64,000 bases of DNA from Paroedura picta (Eukaryota; Chordata; Lepidosauria; Squamata; Gekkonidae): NCBI RefSeq assembly GCF_049243985.1, contig NC_135384.1, forward strand, positions 12,210,501-12,274,500. The letters run 5' to 3'. The translations under genes were made by a program, and so were the position numbers. Shown here piece by piece: positions 39,527 to 49,614 of this stretch; within the stretch, counting starts at the first letter, position 1, and the number at the start of each line of letters is the position of its first letter. The notes beneath the pieces are model-generated. The model worked only from the letters and a program-made list of their open reading frames with translations, made no database searches and had not been told where the DNA came from.

Positions 39527-40131
39527 CCAAAAGTTCCTTGAGAAAGAAAAACCTCCTAATTTACCTTGCGTCTGGATAGTTCTGAAGGGAAGCTTTTTTC
39601 CCTTCAAAGTTTTGATGTGGTAGTGATGTTGAAGAGAAGATTTAGACCTCTTTCCCATAGCTTTGGCAATATGAGACTATTTTTGAGAATCATCTACATC
39701 TCTGATTAGAAAGGTTGCAGAGCACTGATTTAAAGGACAAGACATGCCGGCTGATACAAGATTGCATACAAGCATAGAACCACTGTCTATATATATTCAG
39801 GTTCTTATTCAGCAATATATTCTGTAACTCCAGCCTATAGAACTGCTAACAATGCACTTATTAAATGTTCAGTTAATATAAAACTAAAATAATGCCTAGT
39901 ATCAGCATGTATACCAATTAAAAAAAAATCACAATTCATTACTAGTATTGAAACCTAAAGTTGCAAGACTCTGTAGCTTGTGTATATAAAATATATCCTA
40001 TGGTAATAGTGCTTTGCTGGCATTGACCTGATTAAGACACACTCAACAGCGGAAACTGAAAACCAGAAAACGAAGGTCATTTTCAGAGAGCTCCATGTCA
40101 ATGTAGGGGCTGATTAAAGGAGCCCCCTAAT
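39527..40131 (+). other. B-type 3' flank changing to A-type 3' flank
   Basis: To ~39730 it resembles 61890-61960 after the B gene at 60550 (CTCTTTCCCATAGCTTTGGCAATATGAGA). From ~39737 (GACAAGACATGCCGGCTGAT) it equals the A flank at 33103 and 47758. This is the right-hand junction of the B cassette. Confidence 0.65.
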
Positions 40132-41640
40132 ATAGGTGATTGGGACGTACCCCGGGCGTGATTGCCATTGCGTGGAAGCCGTCGGCAACAGAAGACGTGG
40201 GGGGACTACAAGTCCCAGAACACCCTGGGGCATCTTGCGCACGAGGCTGGGGGAAGAGGGAACTCGATCAGCTCTTCCCAGCCTCCTCTCTGCTTCCCTT
40301 ATAGGGAGAGGGCTGAGAGGCTTCTGCCTCTTGGCATCCTCTGCCCTGTCAGTTCTTAATCCATGCTGGTGGCACCTGCTTGTCCCGCTACCAATTGGGG
40401 TCTGTGCTAAGTTGCACTCAGGGCCAATTGGGGTTACCAGCTGAGCAATTTGGCACCCATTCGTTTTGCATGGGGTTAGCGACTGAAGTGGCTGCTTCAG
40501 GGTTATCCCCGGAGGATATAAGGGCATTGGGTCGATGGCGTTCAGTAGTGCATAAACAGTATGTGCACCCCAGTCTATTGCTATAACGATTATGTACCAT
40601 GTTCCATGTTGCAGGTATGGATTGCGGCCTTCTGAGAGTGCTGGTTATTGAGCACAGTATTGTCCATTGGGCTGCTTGTTATTCTGTGAGATCCGGATAG
40701 AACAATAACCTTGGACTGGATGGTCATTACTGGATTTCATGGGCAGGACGCCGGGGAATGGAATGGCCCTCATTGTTATCAACATGAACATGGCTGTTCG
40801 ATGTACTGGTATTCCCGACATCTTAATTGTTCAACTTGGGGGAAATGACCTCACCAGCATGACAGCTGTCAGTCTGGTGGATTCCATCAGAAGAGATTTC
40901 AAGTTCATTCCTGCCAATTTCCTGGGATTCGGATTTGGCGGACAGCTTTGTTAGAGTGGAAAGTTTGGAGAGGGGCTGTTTCCCCTAAAAAAGTTGATGT
41001 TGCACATAAAAAGGTTAATCAAGCGGTGGCTAACTTCCTGGTTCAGGAAGGCGGTATATTCATTCTGCACCCTGTCATCGGTTATGGGCCTTGTACAGGT
41101 CTGACGGAGTCCATTTTTCTGAATGGGGGATGGATTTCTGGCTGCATGACTTGTGTCATGCCCTCTTGGATGCTTACAGGCTTTGAGCGTTGGCAGGAGC
41201 TTTGGTATGTGGTTCCCCCATCCCTTCTCTGTGGCAGGATTTGAGCATGGGGAGGAACCATATATAAGCAATCCCAGCATGTGTGCTGGCATGCTCTAGT
41301 GAGGGGGCCTCTGTAAGAGGCTGTGGGCAAGCGAAACCAGGAGGCCATCACTCATGGAGGATGGGCCTTGGCAGAAAATCTGCACTTCCGGGTGGGTCGG
41401 AAACCGGCAGAGATTCACACCTCAACGGGTTCCCAAAAAATCTGGTCACCTCCCAAAATCCATCCAACAGGTCATTGGGGGCACAGGGAGCACGGTGGGG
41501 TGCCAAATAACCCTGTGCATACCTGGTTGGATTAACAATTGTCTGCCTTGTGGCCAGTGGGCCACAAGAGGACTGGTTCCTGCACCCCCATGCTCTCCAA
41601 TGCTCATTTGTTAATACCATTGAAGTTGTGGACTGTTTAA
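40132..41640 (+). mobile_element. DIRS/Ngaro-like tyrosine-recombinase retrotransposon fragment (fossil)
   Basis: Holds the C-terminal part of a tyrosine recombinase (FGTHSFCMGLATEVAASG and IRALGRWRSVVHKQY) followed by an SGNH-hydrolase-like region (PDILIVQLGGNDL, then KVNQAVANF). This pairing is known from DIRS-order Ngaro-type elements. The copy is broken with several breaks and lacks reverse transcriptase. It was inserted into the A distal flank, which continues at ~42037; the corresponding site in the other copy (34330) is uninterrupted. Confidence 0.75.
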
Positions 41641-41668
41641 AGTCAAAATAGTGGTGTTGCGTGTCTTT

Positions 41669-42002
41669 GACCCATTATGCACGGGGGTTTTAGCGCACAT
41701 TCGGGGTGGAATGGCGGCGACTAAAATCACCGATAACGCACAGAGCCGGCTGCAACCGGCTGCAGCTTCGGTGCATGCCGCCGAAAAAGCCGCGTCAGTG
41801 AAACGCGGAAGAAAGCGCAGCTTCCGGGTGAGCGGGGCGCAACCAGAAGCGGCGCCCGGATCGGCGCATGCATAATCGGTTACTCTGGGTTTTGCCGCCG
41901 TTGCGCCCCGCCCCGTGTATAACCGGTATGCGTCGCGTCTTCCCCCTCCGCGTTTTCCATGTGACCCGAAATCGCCGTTTCGGCGGCCGTGCATAATGGG
42001 CC
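41669..42002 (+). mobile_element. 334-bp MITE with 3-bp TSD, copy 1
   Basis: Starts GACCCATTATGCACGG and ends CCGTGCATAATGGGCC, flanked by TTT on both sides (41666-41668, 42003-42005). GC- and CpG-rich inside, with paired GCCGGCTGCAACCGGCTGCA. The same 334-bp element lies in the opposite orientation at 57871-58204. A 3-bp duplication and GGCCC ends fit the PIF/Harbinger group. No coding capacity. Confidence 0.88.
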
Positions 42003-42240
42003 TTTGTGGCGAAAACATATTCCCCAGCATGGCAATCATTTTTAATGCAGGAATGATGTTCCAAAATGTGCATTTTGATAGCCTGTATAGACTTGCCAAC
42101 ATAGGTTTTTTCAGAAGGATAAATTATAAGGTAAACTATTTTTTTGGTATTACCAATTAAAACTCAACAGGTTTTTTGAAACCCAGTGCTGGCCATTCAA
42201 AAATTTGATCTCAATAGGAAATGGGCATGCTACACGACCA
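42003..42240 (+). other. Subgroup A distal 3' flank, resumed
   Basis: From ~42037 (TTTTTAATGCAGGAATGATG) it repeats 34337-34560. No gene. Confidence 0.55.
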
Positions 42241-43130
42241 GAATACCTATAATGATCCATTGAACCCTCCTGAGATTCCAAGATCATCTGGTCTCAGTGT
42301 GTACTAAAAGACTCCTAATAGATGTGGTCTTCCTTAAAGCAACTAACAGGACATCCTGGCAACCTGATAAATCTGAATTTCAATGCCAATGTGTCCATAG
42401 AAAGCTTCTTATATGGTTGGAAATAATTGCTGGAATAACAAGCAACAGCATCTTCACTCATGAAAGAGTTCCATTGTTTATTCTGATTCAAGAATAGTGG
42501 AGTAAGGCATAAGGAGATTAGTTCTATATAAATGGAGATGTTTACAAAATATATCAACCTCATTGTGATACTGGGGTGCAAGTAGAGAAAACTGATTTTT
42601 TGCATCTTGATTTGGCATAAGCATTTTGCTCACAAAAATATACAGATTCTACAAAAGTTAATACAAGATGGCAGCATTATCATGCCTCACTGTGACAAGC
42701 TAAACACTTGTGAGATCTGCCTGCAAGTTAAAGAGACTGCCCTTCACTATAAGAAGCTACAGAGCACAAATAATGAAAAAAACTGTTAGAAAGAGCTGTT
42801 TCAGATCTTGTGGGACCTCTTAAGCAGTCTCCAGGAGGAAACATTTTGTGACTTTTATAGATGCTGGGAGCCATTTTGCAAGTATGTATGTTATAAAATC
42901 TAAAGATGAAGTATTAGAGAAATTTAAAACTCACAATGTGATTTTGAATAACAAATTCAATAAGACTCCATAGGACTTGTTCACTGATAATGAGACTGAG
43001 TATTGCAGCAGCAAGTCTAAAAGATTTCTGAAAGAGGAAGGAATACAGCATAATACTAGTCCTCCATTTTCCTCAATAAAACGATACAGCTAAACATCTT
43101 AACATGACTGTCCTGGAGATGGCACATTGG
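42240..43130 (+). mobile_element. Ty1/copia retrotransposon fragment (fossil), copy 2
   Basis: Same parts as copy 1 at 34560-35470: GAG-pre-integrase (WHKHFAHKN, CEICLQVK) and start of the integrase core. Broken, with multiple breaks. The likeness to copy 1 extends through both flanks, so it arose by duplication of the unit and not by new insertion. Confidence 0.78.
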
Positions 43131-43237
43131 CTGGTCTGACACCTGCTGGGCAGAGGCTGTAAACACAGCAGTTTGTTTTTATAGCTACGCATTTCCAAAT
43201 TTGTCATAATATAACACAATTCATTGGAAATAGGTAA

Positions 43238-43894
43238 TATTCCCTGACCCAGATAAGCCGGGCTACCTGTTCTCACCAGATTTTGGAAGCTAAGTAAGGT
43301 TGACCCTGTTTAGTACGATACGATAACTTTCATTGTATGTAGCCAAAGGCCGTTAAAAACACAATTAAAACAATATGGCACAAATATAAATAAATAAAAC
43401 AATATTTCTCCAATGTATATTTGTATGAAAGTCCACCAAGGAACCTTGAATTCACAATGCCGGACCATGAAATAACAAATCATTTCTGAATATCTCTTGC
43501 CTTGAAAACCTCATGGGGTTGCCATAAAGCAGGTAGGACTTGATGCTAAAAGTGGTATTTAAAAATTAACTCCAAATATAAAGGTGATAATGACCTGGAA
43601 AATCTGAATAAAGTATGTCTATAATGCCACATAGTCTGTTTGCACCTGTGTTTTGTTTATACACATCCCTTTTTGGTGCAAGGAAGCTTGTGGCAATCAG
43701 GTAATCTTACAGACTAAGATCTTTACACATGATATTATGTTCTTGGTCGAAACAAGGAGCCATAATTTGTTTTGACTTTTATCACCAGCCGACTGCAATT
43801 TACAAGCAGTAATAATTTATCATGGGATTACTGTCACTGAACTCTGCTGGGCTTTGAAGACCATTCCCAAGAACTCAAAAAGAACAGGCATGTA
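43238..43894 (+). other. Unit A6 5' flank with 5S-derived SINE and a small LINE tail inside it
   Basis: 5S-type SINE at ~43240-43560. At ~43316-43410 it is split by ~93 bp (CGATACGATAACTTTCATTG..) which is absent from 21740 and 35660 and looks like a reversed LINE tail (CAATGAAAGTTATCGTATCG). The rest matches 21760-22213. Confidence 0.6.
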
Positions 43895-44046
43895 TATAAA
43901 ACCTCTTTCCCATAAGACACACACTGGCTAAGAACCTAAAGTGCTCCTTATTGTGGAGTCTGTGGATGGGCAAGAAAATATCAGCACTTGCTCACTATTT
44001 TTTTTTAAGAAGTCAAACAAGAATGAAAACAGTCTTGCATTGAAAG
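43895..44046 (+). promoter_or_regulatory. TATA box and non-coding exon 1, unit A6 (gene 45935)
   Basis: TATAAAA at 43895-43901; exon 1 ends ATTGAAAG at 44046; donor GTAAAC from 44047. The acceptor is altered, see the CDS entry at 45935. Confidence 0.65.
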
Positions 44047-44558
44047 GTAAACTTAATTTGTCCTTCCCTCCCTCCCTCTCTTTAGAATCCTAGAGCCAGA
44101 AGGGGAATTTCTTGGCTTCTATGCCTTGTTGTTGGCCCTCCAGAGAAACTGGTTGGCTGCTGTATAAAATACGTTGCTGGACTAGCTGGACCCCTGGCCT
44201 GATCCAGAAGGGCTCTTTTTATATTCTTATGTTCACCGTACCCTAACTGCACAGTAGGCTAATTCTCTGTGGGGATGAAACTAGTCAAGTGATAAAACAG
44301 TATATTTATTTATTATATTCATGCATGCATTTCACATTCTGTAACCACTGGATTTTTGGGGGGGTCTCTTTATAGCTCTTCAATATGCAAACAAGCATGT
44401 TTCCATGTATTAATATGAAAACATGATGGCTCATGCCAACATTGGTGAAGAAGGTTACAACCAGAACTTTTAACACTGACATTTCTTGTATTGCTTTAGA
44501 CCAGGTAGAATTTAAGTTCTCTATATCTTTTTTATTTTGGTACGCATGTAGTTTAAAC

Positions 44559-44967
44559 CAGTGGTCCCCAACCTTTATTAGGCTGGGGACCGGCAGGGCA
44601 TCGGGCCGCGCCCGCAGGGCCCGCGGCCACGCCCACGCTTCGGGCCGCGCCCGCGGGCCGCGCCCGGCCGCGCCCGCGGGCCGCACCCGCGGATCGGGCC
44701 GCGCCCGCGAGCCGCGCCCGGCCGCGCCCGTGGGCCGCACCCGCGGATCGGGCCGCGCCCGCGAGCCGCGCCCGGCCGCGCCCGTTGATCGGGCCGCACC
44801 CGCGGGCCGCGCGGGCGCGGCCGGCCCTCCCCGCAGTAAGTAGCTTCCCGGGTTTTTTACTGCGGGGGTTTTTTACTGCGGGGGGGGCGGGGAGAGGGAG
44901 CCGCGGCCCGGCGCTTTGGTCTTTGCGGCCCGGCGCCGGGCCGCGGCCCGCAGGTTGGGGACCACTG
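44559..44967. mobile_element. GC-rich hAT-type element (409 bp) with 8-bp TSD
   Basis: CAGTGGTCCCCAACC..GGTTGGGGACCACTG bounded by GTTTAAAC at 44551-44558 and 44968-44975. The sister intron has the single GTTTAAAC near 22843-22850. The interior is extremely GC-rich, with tandem units of GGGCCGCACCCGCGGATCG and CCGCGCCCGGCCGCGCCCG (~60-bp period). A decayed relative is at 2947-3347. The 136-codon open frame here follows from the lack of AT and is not a gene. Confidence 0.92.
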
Positions 44968-45390
44968 GTTTAAACAAAGTATTTTAGGATCATTGGAATG
45001 TTGTTTTCATTCCATTCTTTAGCTTCATCTTTAGCAGGTTCTCTCTCAGTCAAAGATTGGCTGTGAAAGCCATACTGTGGGTAAAAATAAATCTTCACTT
45101 TTCATCTTCAAAGTTTTCTTTGAGATCTTGCCACTTGCAGAACTATTTAAAAATAAATTATACCCCCCACACACAACAAAAATGTCTCCTCTCCTGTTTA
45201 CACAGATCTTTTATTCTAAGTCTTTAGTCAGCAAATCCGCTCTAGAGACAAGGCACTAAAAATGAAATCAAGGTAGTTATTCTAGATATTGACTATGTTA
45301 TTTGAATCCTAATACTGATCTGTTGAGCAACAAGGAGTAAATGGAAAGTAGTAATGTTCTCAACCAGTCTTTCTCAGGGAGGCACACAAG

Positions 45391-45520
45391 GGCCTAGTCT
45401 GCACACAATAGATAATGCACTTTCAATGCACTTTAGAAGTAGATTTTCCTGTTCTGCACAGGAACATCCAGCTGCCAAAGCACATTGAAAGTGCATTATC
45501 CTGTGTGTGCAGACTAGGCC
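45391..45520. mobile_element. 130-bp palindromic MITE with 3-bp TSD
   Basis: GGCCTAGTCTGCACACA at the left and TGTGTGCAGACTAGGCC at the right, with arms TTTCAATGCACTTT and AGTGCATTATC. AAG flanks both sides (45388-45390, 45521-45523); the sister unit near 23277 reads CACACAAGGTTTCC without it. Likely Harbinger-type by the 3-bp duplication. Confidence 0.9.
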
Positions 45521-45934
45521 AAGGTTTCCATCCAATTCACTTTCTTCTCACTATTTACTTTCTCTTCACAGCATCTTTGGGGTGAGTGACCCATGGTCAG
45601 CCAGAGAGCCTTATGGGAGAGCAAGGAGTTACACTGTAACTTCCCCAACACTAGTGAGATAATCTACCAATTTTTCTCTTTAAGGAATTCATGAAAAATT
45701 CATGAGGAATTTTTTAATCCTTAGTTTCCATTCAGATCCTGTCTTTTGTTTTGATCCAGCTCATTTAGTAGAGTGCTTTGGCAATTGCAGTTAATTTTAT
45801 GGGTGGATTGCCAGAAGTAGAGCAAGACTTCTGAAGATTAGGTTTTTAAGGAAGGAGTCTGTTAGTCTTTTCCTGTCATCCACCTAATGCCTGTTTTTTT
45901 CTCCTACACAAACAGGCCTGCTACTCAAGATACA

Positions 45935-46882
45935 ATGTCCAACAAAAGTGCTGTTTCTCAGTTCCTGCTCCTGGGATTCTCAGACATTAGAGAACTGCAA
46001 ATATTAAGCTTTGGTTTTTTTCTTGTAATTTACATGGCTACCCTTATTTCAAATATTCTTGTCTTCACTGTTATAGCCACCGGCCACCATGTTCATAACC
46101 CAATGTACTTTTTCCTAATGAACTTATCAATCATTGATATTAGTTCCATCTCCATAACTCTTCCTAAAGCCATGGCTAATTCCCTTCTAAACACCAGGCT
46201 GATTTCATATAATGAATGTGCTGCACAGTTATTTTTCTTTTCCTTCTTATATTCAGAAGTGATCATTCTCACTATTATGGCGTACGATCGATATATTGCT
46301 ATCTGTGATCCCCTGAACTATGGGCGAGTAATGAACAGGAGGTTCTGTTTTCAAATGGCCATGGGTGCCTGGATGTCAGGACTTTTGTATGGAATCGTTA
46401 ATGTGACAAGCACATTCGCAAACACTTTCTGCTCCACTGTAATTAACCAATTCTTTTGTGAAATTCCTCATCTGCTCAGACTCTCCTGTCCTTCTAATCT
46501 TTTTCTTATTGAAAGTGCATTTCTCATATTAGGTGCCTGTATTGGAACATGTTGTTTATGTTTCATAGTTGCCTCTTATGTCCATATTTTCAGAACAGTA
46601 CTCGGAATTACTTCTGTGGAAGGCAAGAGAAAAGCTTTCTCCACATGCATCCCTCACTTGATAGTTGTTTCACTATTCCTCACTTTTGGTATGGTTGCCC
46701 ATCTGAAGCCAGCTTTCAGTTCCCCCTCTAACTGGGATCTTGCTCTTTCTTTAATGTATACTGTGGTGCCACCCACACTGAATCCAATAATCTATACCAT
46801 CCGAAACAAGGAGATCAAAGCAGAGATTTCCAAAGTCTTCTGGAGAGCAGTTCATGTCAACAGAAAAATGGCAGATTTTTAA
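45935..46882 (+). CDS. Olfactory receptor, OR14-like, subgroup A (315 aa)
   Basis: Complete single-exon odorant receptor. The start is the MSN shared by all A genes; an in-frame ATG 48 bases up lies in the polypyrimidine tract of the intron and is rejected. Motifs: N3-K-S; ISN in TM1; PMYFFL; MAYDRYIAIC; ASYVHIF; KAFSTCIPHL; PPTLNPIIYTIRNKE. Oddities: the residue before PMYFFL is Asn (HNPMYFF) where sisters have Thr, and the second extracellular loop has one extra residue (SCPSNLFLI for SCSNLYLI). The acceptor seen in sisters (CTACACAG) has become CTACACAA, and the nearest AG is AACAG at 45911-45915. The tail is a little longer (..NRKMADF). Probably functional; splicing may differ. Confidence 0.93.
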   Translation: MSNKSAVSQFLLLGFSDIRELQILSFGFFLVIYMATLISNILVFTVIATGHHVHNPMYFFLMNLSIIDISSISITLPKAMANSLLNTRLISYNECAAQLFFFSFLYSEVIILTIMAYDRYIAICDPLNYGRVMNRRFCFQMAMGAWMSGLLYGIVNVTSTFANTFCSTVINQFFCEIPHLLRLSCPSNLFLIESAFLILGACIGTCCLCFIVASYVHIFRTVLGITSVEGKRKAFSTCIPHLIVVSLFLTFGMVAHLKPAFSSPSNWDLALSLMYTVVPPTLNPIIYTIRNKEIKAEISKVFWRAVHVNRKMADF

Positions 46883-47164
46883 CCTTAATATGCACCATTC
46901 TTATGTATGATTTTCAGAATGTTATTTAGTGAGGAAACTTTCACAAAGCTCTAAGGATTATTACATTTAGATAGTTCCGTTATCAAAGAAAACTAATTTA
47001 AATACATCATTAAATATGCTTTTTGTTTGCATTTGGAATTGTTCTAGAGATGTATGTATGTATGTTTAGAGTTGAATGGGATCTGGCATCCCTAAAATCA
47101 ACGCAATTTGACACAATGATTGTGTTCTTTCCCTGGAGCAAGGAGACTTTCCTATCACTACCAC
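46883..47164 (+). other. Subgroup A 3' flank, unit A6
   Basis: Matches 32320-32570 after gene 31390. A (TATG)n tract is at 47053-47067. No gene. Confidence 0.6.
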
Positions 47165-47600
47165 CATCAAACTGGAATTTTCCATCCATAGAAGACTCCT
47201 TATTCCATCTAATCTGACAATGTGTATATGTCAGGATGGTAACACTGAGAACACCAAATGGGTGCTTTTTGATTGCTGTGTGTACAACCAGTTACGTCAG
47301 GAATTGCTGTGTTCCATTTTGACTGACTTAAGGGCTACTTCAAGACATCCCAAATTAAAGAAACTCACTCCAGATAAAAATAAGAATTTATCTTATATTG
47401 TTGCTAAATATGCAAGAGAAGCAATTAAATCTAAGAGTGCCTGATTATGTATAAGGGTTTGGATGGATCTTTTGGATTATGAAGAATTCCAGAATTTTTA
47501 ATCCATATTATATGGCTGTATCTACTGTTTTGTATTTTGTACTGGTTGCCAACCTCAATAGATGTGTCGTGTCTTGAATCAGACAATGTTTTTACTCCAC
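47165..47600 (+). mobile_element. LINE C-terminal fragment, old
   Basis: The frame 47220-47444 reads CQDGNTENTKWVLFDCCVYN, a Cys/His-containing tail after a LINE reverse transcriptase, then LSYIVAKYAREAIKSKSA. The 3' part (TGTACTGGTTGCCAACCTCA) is shared with 32840-32870. Present in both A units but longer here. Confidence 0.68.
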
Positions 47601-47915
47601 CTTTGCAATAGAATGCATTCCAAAATGAAAATCACTGGCTACAGATGTTCCATAAGATATTATTTTGTCTATTTTGTTGAAATTCCTAAGAAAGTATAAA
47701 TAGAACTACTGCTACACACAACTGTTTTCATTAAACTAAGCAACTTATATTTAAAGTACAAGACATGCCGGCTGATACAACATCTCATACAAGCATAGAA
47801 CAACTGTCTATATATTTTTTATATATTCAGGTTCTTATTCAGCAATATATTCTGTAACTCCAGCCTATAGAACTACTAACAATGCACTTATTAAATGTTC
47901 AGTTAATATAAAACT
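47601..47915 (+). other. Subgroup A distal 3' flank
   Basis: Matches 32890-33145 and 39737-39885. No gene; ends at the next LINE insertion. Confidence 0.55.
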
Positions 47916-48367
47916 CCTGGCACGAATGAATGCTTTCCCCTCAAAGGTCTTAGAGGGAAGATTTCACCATATCCCATACCATGCGAGACTCTGTCCATGT
48001 GGTTCTGGCTGTCCTGACTCTGTCTCACACATTTTGTTAGATTGCCCCTTATATGAGCAGTGTCGGGATGACAGCTTTGTTGCTTTGCTGGGAAACAAGC
48101 CTTCTGTAAGTAAATCTATGACCTTGCAATTTCTGCTCTCTGACAAAGACCCAGAGGTAACCATTTTAATTGCCAGAGTTTTAACTAAGCTGTTTTTATA
48201 ATATGCTGCCTACCTTGTATTTTATATTTTATAGTTTATTTAATCATTTTAAGATCTGTTTGATTATGTAACCCCATAGCCTATTTTATTATTTTGTTGA
48301 AATTTTAATCCCTATTTTTATGTCTTATACATATTTTATGCCAATAAAAAGTTACTGACTGACTGAC
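47916..48367 (+). mobile_element. LINE 3' end with TGAC-repeat tail
   Basis: The frame from 47926 reads PSKVLEGRFHHIPYHARLCP, CGSGCPDSVSHILLDCPLYE, the Cys-rich C-terminal tail of a squamate non-LTR element, then an AT-rich 3' region ending CCAATAAAAAGTTAC and TGACTGACTGAC. AACT flanks it (47912-47915, 48368-48371), and 39910-39922 keeps the uninserted sequence. 5' truncated. Confidence 0.85.
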
Positions 48368-49610
48368 AACTAAAATAATGCCTAACATCAGCATGTATAC
48401 CAATTAAAAAAAAAACAATTTATTACTAGTATTGAAACCTAAAGGTGCAAGAGTCTGTAGCTTGTGTATATAAAATATATCCTATGGTAAAAGATGCTGG
48501 CATTGACCAGATTATCTTTTGCCAAGTTAAAAGACAACACTTACTAATATCTATTTTGCTATTTCTTGCAGAAATCTTTAAAAGGGTCAAACTCTTTTCA
48601 CAACAAAAACTTGGATTATGGTCTTTAAATTTTAGTTTGTCAAGTGAAGACAAACTCACAAACAAACTTCTATAGAAAGAAAGCTTTAACTGGAAGTAGC
48701 TCTGAACACTATAACTTTAGAAGTCAAGACTGTTTGATATCAAAAGAGCAAGCAGTTATCAATACAATTCTCCCACCTAAACCCAAGCGTTCCCAGGGGA
48801 GGGGGGAACCTCTCACCCAGGTGCCTTGGCTTCCTGCCAAGGTGTTGATGTTAGCATGGCCTTGGTCAGGCCGGTGCCTCGGGCTAGCAGATAAGATGTT
48901 TACAGGAACATTGGCAACAATGTTTCCCAGCGGGGACGATATGCAGTGTGAAAATGCAAGGATCAAAGGAGGGGCGAAATCAAAGGAAAACTACAGGCAT
49001 AAGCATTCTGGTTACATGGGAATGTTCTCACAAAGACACAGCACACCAAGATGGAGTCTCTTAGGTTCATGGAAATGCAAACATGGCAGAGAGCAGGGAC
49101 TGATCCTGACATAGTTAAGGGTTCACTTTAACAGCGAAGAAGGAAGTCTGATTCAGTTTATACTGAAAGAAATCAAAACATCCAGTCGGATTCGAATTGT
49201 GGAGGGCAACTCTAAAGAACTCAGACTCAGCTGCAACCTCTTATCACAGGACGGAAGTCAAACGTGAGCTATAGAACAATATAAAAAATTAACAATTATT
49301 TATTAAAGTGCACCAATATTAGGTTAAAAACAAAGTAGAATTATATTTAAAAACTATACAGATCTAACTGCACATGAACAGACCAAATACATTTCGACCC
49401 TACTGGGTCTTCCTCAGTGGTCAATAATATTAAATAATATTATTATATAATAATAATATTAAATAAAATTATGAAGTATAGTTAGTTGGTCAAGGGAAAT
49501 CTGTTAGGTATAGACCCAACAAATACTGGTATAGTGTTTCCTTTTGGAGCACCACCTTCTGTGATATGTAATCTCTAGGAAAACCACTCTCATCTATTGT
49601 TTTACTCTGC
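48368..49610. other. A-type flank joined to A intron, then unassigned DNA
   Basis: To ~48512 this is A distal flank (as at 39925-40030); at ~48515 it switches to A intron (GCCAAGTTAAAAGACAACAC, as at 36841), so a promoter and exon 1 have been deleted. From ~48760 to 49600 I recognise nothing firmly. CATTTCGACCCTACTGGGTC with TTCCTCAGTGGTC at ~49390-49422 is a motif I associate with repeats. No gene. Confidence 0.45.
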
Positions 49611-49614
49611 ATAG

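Larger units (their letters stand above)
44047..45915 (+). other. Predicted 5'UTR intron, unit A6
   Basis: Parallels 22356-23486 plus 31175-31363 of unit A4. It carries a hAT element (44559-44967) and a 130-bp MITE (45391-45520) which A4 lacks, and keeps the empty Harbinger site AATCCTTAGTTTCC at 45715-45728. Confidence 0.65.

Noticed and set aside
41611-42102. 163-codon minus frame, and the 153-codon frame at 57879-58340
   Set aside because: Both are read through the two copies of the GC-rich 334-bp MITE; openness follows from composition, and the element has no coding gene.
44306-44843. Frames of 136-144 codons rich in Arg, Ala, Pro and Gly
   Set aside because: They come from the GC-only interior of the hAT element at 44559-44967, where stops are rare by composition.
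45887-45934. Longer start for the receptor at 45935 (16 extra residues beginning MPVFFSY)
   Set aside because: These codons lie in the polypyrimidine tract and acceptor region shared with sister introns; all A genes start at MSN.
48760-49130. Possible solo LTR or other element in the unassigned stretch
   Set aside because: I could not find matching ends, a target duplication or an empty paralogous site, so no element is called.
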